Shown in pieces: positions 1 to 9,300 of a stretch of DNA of 64,000 nt. The notes beneath the pieces are model-generated. The model was not told where the DNA came from, did no database searches, and saw nothing but the letters and a program-made list of their open reading frames with translations. The stretch is from Ypsolopha sequella (taxonomy: Eukaryota > Arthropoda > Insecta > Lepidoptera > Ypsolophidae), in contig OW203990.1 of assembly GCA_934047225.1 (NCBI GenBank), forward strand, positions 28,251,045 to 28,315,044. The letters are read 5' to 3'. Position 1 is the first letter of the stretch. Each line of letters opens with the position of its first letter. The position numbers and the translations under genes were made by a program.

Positions 1-46
1 ACTATTATTTCTTTATGTTTTGTCGGAGAATCGACCCTTAATAAAG

Positions 47-588
47 ACGATTCTGAAGATTTTAATTTTAATCTCGCCAAACTTGATTTCCAAAGTAATT
101 TAGCATAAAGTAATTAAGGCTTCTCTTCGTAGCGTCATCTGAAAATTACTCTACTGATAAAGATAAGGAATTATGAAATTATTCTCGCGTATAAGAAACA
201 TCATGAAAATATTGTTCAAAGTCAAGCCGTTTTTAGACTAAAATTAAGTAAAATTGGTTGTTTCTTTGAAATCACTAATGGTTCTTTCACTAAAATACAA
301 GGAAAATATTGATTAGAAAAATCATTCATGGAATCTTTTTTCCGTCCATCGCGTCCATGTGAAAAGTATTATTTTCTCCAATTTTGCGCTATCCGGAGAC
401 CCAGCGACGTCATAATGCAGTGCGCGCTGATATGAACGTTATTTCATTATAGTTTATGTCGATATTTGTACCGACACAGGTCGACTCAAGGACGTTGGCG
501 GCTACCTGCCCTTTAAGCATCCATTATGCACTGAAGAAAATATAGTTTTGACAGCACTAAAACTAAAATTAAATCCTTCAGAATCGGT
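47..588. mobile_element. Degenerate inverted-terminal element, long form
   Basis: Left end CGATTCTGAAGATTTTAATT (from 48) is mirrored at 551-588 by a run ending AATCCTTCAGAATCGG. The same termini close a compact 161-bp foldback at 59454-59614, so this looks like a longer diverged member. A second repeat is nested at about 320-500. Confidence 0.5.
320..500 (-). repeat. Dispersed repeat, copy 1 of 3
   Basis: On the minus strand this reads like 24510-24960 and 35245-35665, sharing GTGTCGGTAC, the GTCTCCGG block, GAGAAAATAATACTTTTCAC and the ATGGACGC block. It is the most diverged of the three copies. Confidence 0.6.
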
Positions 589-733
589 TTTACTATGTGT
601 TTATGTAACTCTTAAGTCCTCATCCATTATGACCAACTTTTTCATGTACGCAAATTTCGTTTTACACCGTAATGTTTTCGCCTCACAGTGGACTAGCTTG
701 TCAACATCATGCATGTTCACTGCGTCCACGCAG

Positions 734-864
734 TACGAGGGGTTGGAAAGCGGCGGGGAGGATGCGGGTGGTTTGGCAGGTTTAGAGTGTCCAGTTACAC
801 CCATAGATAATACACCACCCGCGCTCTCCGACGCGTCGTCCCCTTACACTGCGCGCGCGGCGCG
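734..864 (+). CDS. Possible upstream exon of the plus-strand transporter
   Basis: This GC-rich open stretch lies between a CAG acceptor (731-733) and a GTAACA donor (865). The only frame open throughout begins YEGLESGGEDAGG and passes through ECPVTPIDNTPP. A hydrophilic stretch with one cysteine would suit the loop before a TM helix in SV2-like proteins. Its GC content matches the next exons and contrasts with the AT-rich flanks. The problem is phase: it ends two bases into a codon, and neither acceptor of the next exon (960 or 973) keeps the transporter frame. A micro-exon, a sequence error or decay could explain this. Confidence 0.4.
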
Positions 865-960
865 GTAACATTTATTTAAAAAATCTGACATAACAAAGTT
901 ATTTTTATTTGGACTGAAGAGTACATAACCTTAGTGTAACAAAATTCTGTATGTCTAAAG

Positions 961-1241
961 GTATTCACATCAGGCCTCATAGTGGGCGCCATCTGTGTTC
1001 TCGGCAACGCAGCGTGCGCCTTCCTCTGCTCCCGTGGCGGCGGCAAGGGGGTGCGCCGCGCGGCTGCCGCCTGCGCACTGGCCTGCGCGACGGCCTGCGC
1101 GGTGCTGGCTACGTGCGTGTGCTCATGCACGGCGTCCAACAAGGTGGCTGTAGCAGCCGCCGCAGCGCTCAATGCCGCGTCGCTGAACGGGAATGTACTG
1201 CTGATTCGGTTGCTCTTGCATGCGTTGCCGGCTAAGTTGAG
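961..1241 (+). CDS. MFS transporter exon (TM segments, Ala/Cys-rich)
   Basis: The exon ends at donor GTGAGT (1242), two bases into a codon. Its start is uncertain: CAG at 971-973 is the better acceptor, but AAG at 958-960 would add VFTSG, which resembles SIFTL at the matching place in the paralog. The middle is dominated by alanine and cysteine (RRAAAACALACATACAV). Confidence 0.65.
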
Positions 1242-3136
1242 GTGAGTTCTCTTAGTAGGTGGGACAAGATTGGTAAAGAGTAATGGTTGGGACTTTTCGG
1301 TTCGGTTTGAATAATGCTTTTAGGAAAATCCAGACAACCAGAGCTCACGTGGCCAATAATAAAACTAAATATTATTGGTAGTGAGTGCCTCAAGTCTTGT
1401 CAAAGTCAAAGTCTTGAGGCAGAGAATATAAAGTATTACTACGTACTTGTGGTGAGCCTCGCAACTATTAGGGTCTAAGTTCTTCTATACCTTTGGAAAA
1501 GTTGTTCAGTATGATCAGTAGATTATGCCATTTCATTTCAAGATTTTATTTGCACCCGGTAAAATTGTGGAAGAAGCAAAAGAGGTGTGTCAGGATCGTA
1601 GCAGATGGCCATATCCGTAGCGTCTGCTTACCTTACCTTTCTAGGAGACAGGTACGAGTTCAATTTATGGAACGAGTGAGTGAAACGAGGTAAGCGAGTA
1701 AATAAGACAAAAATATTTTTTAAGTTCGATCATGAGCCAAAGCGGTCAAGATAGAATCGCAAGTTCACAGTTCGGGGCGAACTACTGTATATTATGTATG
1801 TACAAGAGCGTATGTAGTCTTATGTTTTTCAAGAAATTGATATTTGTCGTTGTTGGTTCTTGATGGAACATTTGAAACATCTTGTCAATAAAACACATTC
1901 TTGGTAACTGTTCCACTTTTATATCTATATTACACTAGCGACCGGTTTCGTTATAATAACATCGTCAGGCTATTGGATATACGAATCATGAGATACAAAA
2001 TGTATTTCGTCTTTGTTTACATTTGTGATGTGATCCATCCGTCAAATCACAAATGTAAACAAAGACGAAATACATTTTCCATCTCATGATTCGTATATCC
2101 AATAGCCTGACGATGTTATTATAACGAAACCGTTCGCTAGTGTAATATAGATATAAAAGTGGAACAGTTACCAAGAATGTGTTTTATTGACAAGATTATT
2201 TTTTTCAATCTGTATGATGAATTTATTATTTTACTATTGTTATAGCGAATATTAGGTGGGTTAAATGTGAATGTTTCTTGTTTGCAGTGGTCTAGGCGTG
2301 TGCTGGGGCGCGTGGTGGGGCCGCGCGGGTGGCGTCGCGTCCAACATGGCAGTCGGTGTGCTGCTCGACTATTCCTGCCCGGCGCCTTTTGTTTCTGTCG
2401 CTGCTTGTCTTGCTGGTGAGTTTAGTATGATGGTTAGTGGGCGAGCTATGTGCTATGAAAAGGTGCATGAAAAAAGTATTAAAGTGTCCAAAGATATTAG
2501 AGTATCTAAAGATATTAGAGTGTCCAAAGATATAAAAGGGTATCCAAAGAAATTAAAGTGTCCAAATATGTTAGAGTATCTAAAGATATTAAAGTGTCCA
2601 AATATATTAGAGTATCCTAAGCTATTAGAGTATCCAAAGATATAAAAAGGTATCCAAAGATATTAAAGTGTCCAAATATATTAGACTATCTAAAGATATT
2701 AGAGTGTCCAAAGATATAAAAAGGTATCCAAAGATATTAAAGTGTCCAAATATATTAGACTATCTAAAGATATTAGAGTGTCCAAAGATATTAGAGTATC
2801 CAAAAATATTAGAGTATCCAAAGATATTAGAGTATCCAAAAATATTAGAGTATCCAAAAATATTAGAGTATCCAAAAATATTAGAGTATCCAAAGATATT
2901 AGAGTATCCAAAGATATTAGAGTATCCAAAAATATTAGAGTATCCAAAAATATTAGTGTATCCAAAGCGATGGATTTAATACTTATTATCTAATTTCTGT
3001 CATTCATTTTGCAGTGTCAATAGTGGGCATCATGATGATAAAGCTGGAAGAGAACAAGGAGTCATCGTCTCCAGATGTGAGGACTGATCCCGAGAAGACG
3101 GCCACTTTAGATAGATACATATCAACTCATATGTGA
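961..3136 (+). CDS. 3' part of MFS transporter gene (SV2/SVOP-like)
   Basis: The exons 961(or 974)-1241, 2288-2415 and 3015-3136 join in frame to the stop TGA at 3134. They encode the C-terminal half of a 12-TM major facilitator protein, expected in a membrane and moving a small solute that cannot be named from sequence. Visible marks are a TM stretch LIVGAICVLGNAACAF, the LPAKLRS loop, and GRAGGVASNMAVGVLLD, the usual GR..GG...N...G.LL pattern before the last helices. The tail after IVGIMMIKL is short, charged and serine-rich. Introns interrupt codons as AG|T and G|TG, exactly as in the minus-strand gene at 6264-22751, with which it converges. The N-terminal half must lie left of the window. 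Confidence 0.75.
1420..1445 (+). repeat. Recurrent 26-bp motif, copy 1
   Basis: Begins CAGAGAATATAAAGTATTAC and continues to 1445. The same 26 bases occur inverted at 44296-44321; 19-22-bp forms occur at 40911-40929 and, inverted, 46251-46272. Confidence 0.7.
1879..2196. mobile_element. Foldback element with 151-bp arms
   Basis: Bases 1879-2029 and 2046-2196 are reverse complements with few mismatches and no net indel, separated by a 16-base loop. Ends read ATCTTGTCAATAAAACAC. Both strands therefore carry a nearly identical 62-residue open frame, which is an artefact. It lies in a transporter intron. Confidence 0.85.
2288..2415 (+). CDS. MFS transporter exon (GR..GG..N motif)
   Basis: TTTGCAG acceptor, GTGAGT donor. 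Encodes GLGVCWGAWWGRAGGVASN and the next helix. Its 128-base length and both phases equal those of exon 6591-6718 in the minus-strand paralog, with GR twelve residues after the splice in both. Confidence 0.82.
2480..2975 (+). repeat. 18-bp minisatellite in intron
   Basis: Tandem units of TATTAGAGTATCCAAAGA with variants (AAATATT, AAAGTGTCC). The period is a multiple of three, so long KILEYP-type frames arise on + and DTLIFL-type frames on -; these are not genes. It fills most of the last transporter intron (2416-3014). Confidence 0.95.
3015..3136 (+). CDS. Last exon of plus-strand MFS transporter
   Basis: Starts after TTTTGCAG, finishing a GTG codon, and encodes SIVGIMMIKLEENKESSS with a polar tail ending in STHM and TGA (3134-3136). 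It completes the last TM helix and a cytoplasmic tail. Confidence 0.78.
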
Positions 3137-3359
3137 AAATTAGATTTATGAATTTTACTTGCATCTTGCAAACGCCATCTGAATGCTTTTAGAGTTAGAA
3201 AGTTTTAGAATTAGAACTTTATTAGAAGCGATGGTTTTACAATTGACTTTAGATCAAATTAATTTAAATACATTTTGTCTCTTGTGAACCAGTTGAAGTA
3301 ATGTAGACATTTACATTTATTAATTTTATCATGCATTTTTGGTACAAAAGTTTACACCC

Positions 3360-3795
3360 CGTTTCTCTTCTTTAAGAGAATGGCCTACCCTAGCAACTTA
3401 GTAGACCTTATTTGCTTTTAATAGATGCGGTTATATGTTGGCTCATTTTGGGCTTTTTTCTTGGACGCGTAATACTAATGATTACGCAGCGAAATAACAA
3501 ATTGGTGTGTTTATAGCTACTACTGAATAATTTTGTAGGCAAAAAAAATAAGTAGATTCCCTTTGTATTTCTATTACCTATTTTATGAAAAAAAAAAAAA
3601 AAAATTGATTCCTTAACCGCGTTCTTGAAACGAACGTTTTAAAACAAAAAAAAAGAGTATGGACAACATTTTTTTTTTTTGAGAAAAGTGTCTTAAATCT
3701 TATATACATTGTTTATAAGTAGAATCCCTAGATAAAAGATCAAAACATCAAATATTTTTTTTCAATACAAGGAGAGTCTGAATTTCTTCAAACGA
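3360..3795 (+). repeat. Dispersed repeat, inverted copy at 58700-59155
   Basis: GAATGGCCTACCCTAGCAACTT, the ACGCGTAATACTA block, AACAAATTGGTGTGTTT and CTAGATAAAAGATC reappear in the same order on the minus strand of 58700-59155. It may lie in the transporter 3' UTR. No open frame survives, so the element class is unknown. Confidence 0.75.
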
Positions 3796-5290
3796 ATTTG
3801 AATCTGAATCCGGTGTTGTTCATGCTCTAGGCTCATGTACAGTCTTAAGTCTTATTCTGTCTTAATGCACCTCTACATACATTATGTTTCAAATTGTATG
3901 TTTATTTGCCTGTTGTCAGTCAGTCACTGACCGAACTGTTTTATAATGTCGTCTGTTATAGAATCCGGCGAATTGTAAAGTATGGACCAAAAAGTCAAAG
4001 ATTGTTGCGACAACGAGCGTGTTAGGTTTACATGTAAATACGAGTTTAATTTAGGGAACCCTCCTATTTTTTATACTTATATTGTACTATATGCCTAGGC
4101 AAATTGTTTGTAATATGCCAAATTCTACGATATGCCAACGACATATACATACATTATATGGGTAGATAAATAACAAAATAAAAACTTTAAGTAGCTATTT
4201 TCTGATAACCCATGTTATGTTACCTAAATGTCTATCTATTATTTTAACCATAGATATCATAATACTATTGCTACTTCAACAGATCACGTCTCACAAGTAA
4301 GAGGCAAAATTACACTCTGAATTTAAATAATTATATTTATACATTCATTGTACCTATATATAGTCTCATTTTATCTATATCTCTGTATTTTTATAGAGCT
4401 TTATGCAAATATTTTTTTTATTTGATAAAATGAATGATTGGTACCAAAATTTTAGAAAAAGATTGTACTTAAAGAACCGTTCATAAAACTTTTTAGTTTT
4501 GAGCACTGAATATTCGTAAGCAGCAGTAATACAGGTTTTCTTCACTTTAAAATGTAAATTAATCTCCTGTTTTCTATGATCTCTTGTCTTGTTGTCTCAG
4601 TGGTATATATATCATGTATATTTATCATGGGCGGATCTCATTTTTGCTTACGATTCCAAAATGTTCAGTAATTTTACACTATTTTGATAGGTATTTACAT
4701 ACAAATTTGTAAACCGTAGTCAAGGTCATAATATTTGAAGATGAACAATAAATAAATTTTGTATTTTTCATAAATTTAAGTGTGGACGAAAATTCATGTG
4801 ATATTGAATGTGAAAAAGTGTGATAAAAAGTGTGCTTAAAACTTCGTACTCTAAGTGTCATTTTGTATTTATATTGAAATGTGCTTTAAGTGTTAAAATA
4901 TGTTGAAACTCTAAAGACATGTTACATGGTACGCATGGATACACAATTATTGAGGTACTCATAATGATAGCTTCATACATATTTTGTATGTTATTTTATA
5001 AGAAATTAAGGTAGGTTATAGATAAATAAATGTTCATTTTATAAATTTCTAGATCAATTTTATTTCAAATATTAATAGTTTCCAAAGACAAAGTACACAC
5101 GTAATAAATTTATTGTCTTATGTTTTAATAAAATATCTTACTGACAGTTACTTCTCCATATTTCTCGCACACAAACATTTAATAAATCAATAAAAGCTTA
5201 CATTTTTCTACACAATTCAGTTTCCTAAAAGAAGTGGAGAGGTGTGTCGTTGAAACGAAGTTCATTTTAATACTGACATGTGTTCTGTAC
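3796..5290. other. AT-rich intergenic or 3' UTR
   Basis: No gene recognised. Several AATAAA-like signals (near 4170, 4745, 5125) could end the plus-strand transporter transcript, but none stands out. Confidence 0.4.
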
Positions 5291-5344
5291 TATTACCTCA
5301 GTGTAAACAATAAGTACTCTGTGATGTAAACAATAAGTACTCTG

Positions 5345-5631
5345 CAGTGGCGAGGGGTGGAATTATGACGTTGGTAAGCCGATACAAAAATTGCTCACTA
5401 TGTGAGCTTGCCCAATAGTGCCCAACGTGGCAACGTTGCAAGGTTAATTAATGGACCGGCCTAACCTCCCAATCTTGTGTATAAAGATTTGCTTTTCATT
5501 TCGCCCCACAAAAAAGCACACAAAAATAATTGTACATTAAAATAATGAATGGTGGATTGGTTGGTTGTAGTTGGAAATATTTTTGAAAGGTAAGCCGGTG
5601 GGAATCGGCTTCTATGGAGCCTTCGCCACTG
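5345..5631. mobile_element. hAT-type MITE with 8-bp target duplication
   Basis: The 287-bp element starts CAGTGGCGAGG and ends CCTTCGCCACTG, a CAGTGG-type hAT terminus. GTACTCTG flanks it at 5337-5344 and 5632-5639. The flank is itself locally repetitive (AAGTACTCTGTG), so chance repetition cannot be fully excluded. The minus-strand open frame inside is not a gene. Confidence 0.82.
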
Positions 5632-5756
5632 GTACTCTGTGAGTACTCTGTGGTGTAAACTTGAAACGCGGTAAAAAGCGTTAGGATAAATTAATAAGTG
5701 TATGCGTATTTCTGGTAGTCGGCCAATTTTCATGGCATCCCCCTCTCTCAAAATAT

Positions 5757-5815
5757 ACGTTTTGGTGTGAGTGCGACGGTGTGAGTGCGACGGTGTGAGT
5801 GCGACGGTGTGGATG
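5757..5815 (+). repeat. 14-bp tandem repeat
   Basis: About four units of GTGTGAGTGCGACG, the last one altered. Confidence 0.85.
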
Positions 5816-6263
5816 ACCGGTTGTGGGTGTGCGTGGGTGGATCCTTGTCAGACCAAAAGAGTTGTTTAATTTATTGATGTCAGAAAAATGTTTACGTGGT
5901 ATTCTTACTTCTGAAATTATTTCAATATTTAATTTAATTTCATTATTATTTATGAAAGCGTTACGATGAAAATGTAACGTTCGAAATTATTCACTTTTTT
6001 CGGTCAAACCCTCATTCGCCAAGTGTCTGGAGTGTAACGTGTGATAAGGTACTTCGTTACAAAAACAAATCTTTTGAACAAAATTTACAAAATCATACTT
6101 ACACTGGTATTAAAAAGTTGAGTCCCTATAGAACTACATCTAAATAGCAGTGTTTCAGTAAACATTGTCATAACAATAAAATGATAAATCTTTACTATCC
6201 TAAAATCACAGATAGTTATTAAAACTATGTATACGAACTTATATATGTATAATATTTTTCTAG
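5816..6263. other. Intergenic, 3' of both transporter genes
   Basis: AT-rich, with no supported element. It contains the 3' end of the minus-strand transporter, for which no convincing polyadenylation signal was picked out. Confidence 0.4.
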
Positions 6264-6331
6264 TTACAGTCTGGTGGTTTCCTCTTCTGGAGGTTTGTCA
6301 GGGGGCAGAAACCAAGCTGCTATAACACTGC
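6264..6331 (-). CDS. Transporter last exon
   Basis: Acceptor CAG at 6334-6332. Encodes SVIAAWFLPPDKPPEEE and ends in TTRL, stop TAA at 6266-6264: end of TM12 and an acidic tail. Confidence 0.87.
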
Positions 6332-9300
6332 CTGAAAAAAAAAGTAAGATATAAGTGTGAGTAAGTAAATAATCTTGCTTGACAACGTACCAAGAAACGA
6401 AATAAATAAAAGAAGCAAAATGAATAAACTGTCGAATTATCCAAAGAAAACTTGAATTTCTTTAAGGAAGGTAGTATTATAAAGAAATAAGGCTCCTTTT
6501 TAACCGACTTCAAAAAGGATGAGGTTCTCAATGGCTTTTGTTCTGAAATAAATTCTTGTAAAAAACAGTTAGGTAGGAAAAGCTACTTACTGAACACAAG
6601 CAAAGACCACAGATAAAAAGTGGCAGTGCAGTAGTTGAAGAGCAAGTTGCCGACGAGATTGATGCCTACGAAGGTGCTGCTCCGACCCACCATGATGCTG
6701 AGGCAAGCCACCATGCCTCTGGAAGTTAGAAAGAAAATCCATTATTATTGTTTCAGTTTACTTATGAATGTCACATGCATTCCTGATGGTAATGATAGTA
6801 AAGGCACTGATCCTGTAGCCTGCCTGAAGTTAACCACACTTGTTCCGTGCACCCTGCTGACTGACACACGAGTCTCCGTAAAATGATTGTTAGCGTTAGA
6901 GTCACCAATACAGCTCGATTAAATACCATACAATCAATATACAGTAGTGTCCTCAGTAGAAATAAGTTTGGCAACATCATCACGCTTAAATTTTTTATCC
7001 CATGAGCCTACATCAGTATTGTTGCGTGTCTTGGGAGTCCTCCTTTATCAAGCAGTAGCAAGAAGTTTAGTTGAAGTATTTTATGGCTTTATTTTTTGAG
7101 ATTATTTTATTTTTGATTTTCCTTTAACAATCTTGTTGGTTTTTTGACCCGTTAGAGTAGAGGTAGGAATTAAAACCAGAGACCCTGTGCACTTAAGGGT
7201 GCATATTTAGTTAGATTGAGCACCACATTTTGCATCAATCAGGGGATCTAAAAAGGCCGACTGGGTGAATCATAAAATGATTTGAAACTAAGATAGGATC
7301 AAAATTATTTCAAGCGTGCAAAAGAGACGACATTAGAACAGAATCATAATGTGATTCATGCAAAACGGCCTTTTTAGAGGACCTGAACTGAACTCTATGA
7401 TGTTTCCTTTTAGTTTAAAATAGCGCACTCTCAGCCGTGGCTGTAACGACCACCAAGAAACACGCGCTCACGAAAAACTGCGTTTTTATTTAATACTTTA
7501 GAGGTAACTTCGCAATTTTTTTCTATCAAGCCAACTTAAAGCATTTGCGTTTTTTCTAAATTAGTTAGATACGTTTTATAGTCTACTATATATATATATA
7601 TTTTTTAAACCGATTGACCAAGTAACACAATGTGAAATAGTCATTTTAAGTTGTGCATCTGACCTTATACGGACCCTTAAAAAAGTTATAAAATACACAA
7701 TCAAAACTGGAATTTATGTTAGTCGAGCAAACAGCAGATAAACGAAGTAGATGAATGGCAGAAATGTACCTTCAATAATTAAAATAAATTCAATAAATAA
7801 AAAATAAAAATTCAAAATACGCACCTATAAGATGTTGGAAACAAATCCACAAAATATGACGCTAGTATCCCCATTCCAAGACAAGTGCAAGTGAACACCA
7901 CAAAGAAGAATACACTGGAAATCGGCTCCGGCATCAGGTTGATCAAAATTCCACTCAGTACTGAAAGACTTAAGGTCACAATTAGAACCGTCTTTCGTCT
8001 ATTGGGCAGGTGAGAGATCACAAAGTTAAGGAATGCGAAGACGGCTTGAGAAGCAATGAGAGTAAAGATGGAGTTATCTTCGACAGTGCCTCGGCAGAGA
8101 ACTGGTGTCTGAAACAAAAAAGTAAACATTTTATATATGATAATCAAACTTTATGAATTCGTGTATTTTGTTCAATTGGATCAATATGAAGTATAATGAA
8201 GATATTGATCAAATGTGAAGATCGAACTCGCGTCTAACCTTCAAGGTTTATTGAATTATTACAGGTATGGTTTTTTATAGAAGTACATAATTCATCCAAA
8301 TCACATGAAGAATATTGTGATGATATCATAGTACGAGACCTTGTACGGAAAATAAAAAAGTTGTAAAAGACAAAAAAACGCAAAATAATACAACTTATGC
8401 AAAAAAAATGCGAGAACTCAGCGCATGTAAGATCGTGGAAGAAAATAATGAAATGAGGCAACAAATAGATAGAGACTAGATAAATATAAAGACTTACAGC
8501 TACAGTAGCATTGTATTGGATTGAATGCTCCAATGTGATGTTGGCAACAGCTGTGGGTGGATTAATGAGGTCACAGAGGTTGCCGCGGGTATCTCCGTTC
8601 TTCTCCAAGGAAAGCCTCAGCTGGTTCATGATGTGTGGCAACCAGACCAGAAAACTGTTGTTACTGTGACAGGAAAAACAAGACAAATCTAAAAATTTGC
8701 TATTGAGTTGTTGGCTCTGTGGCAATTCTTTATTGCATCCATCGACGTGGTGATAAAAACGAATGTTGGGCATTAAATACATTGAGGGAAACTATGCAAT
8801 GTTTATGACGTAAACTTTTAGTTTCTATTAGTATTCTGGTATTAACAGAAATTTATTTATTTATTTATTTACATATTACAGCTATTATTACAGGTACATA
8901 TAATAAATAATATGCAATGAAGACAGTCGGTATAAAGACTATTCCTACTATCCCTTTGGACCTAAATTATTGGGAGGTGGGAGGATTTCGGCACCGCGCT
9001 CACCAACCCACCTGCCCAGCGTGTGTGAGTATGGGCATTTCTTCCAGGAAGACCACCAACAGTGGTGAAATCTTGGAAAGGCCTACGTCCAGCAGTGGAC
9101 GAGGACTGGCTGATCGATCGATGGATGGATGGAAGTAAACAACAATGCGTTTTCTAGAATCTTTGAGCATAGTATGTTTACTTTACCACTTGCTGACGGT
9201 AAAGGAAAACACTGCAAGGTAAACCAGGGTGTAATTGTGCCCGAAGTACGGCAAAAAGTTTCACCTTCTATCAAGGTGAGATCCTAAAATCGTCGGTGAA

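Larger units (their letters stand above)
1242..2287 (+). other. Intron of plus-strand transporter
   Basis: GTGAGT to TTTGCAG. It holds a 26-bp recurrent motif (1420-1445), a short GAGGTGTGTCAGGATCGTAG repeat near 1580 that recurs near 44685 and 44805, and a 318-bp palindrome (1879-2196). Confidence 0.7.

Noticed and set aside
1901..2174. Twin 62-residue frames on both strands
   Set aside because: Consequence of the palindrome; the two frames are the same sequence read from either arm.
5461..5751. 96-residue frame on -
   Set aside because: Lies in and runs beyond the hAT MITE at 5345-5631.
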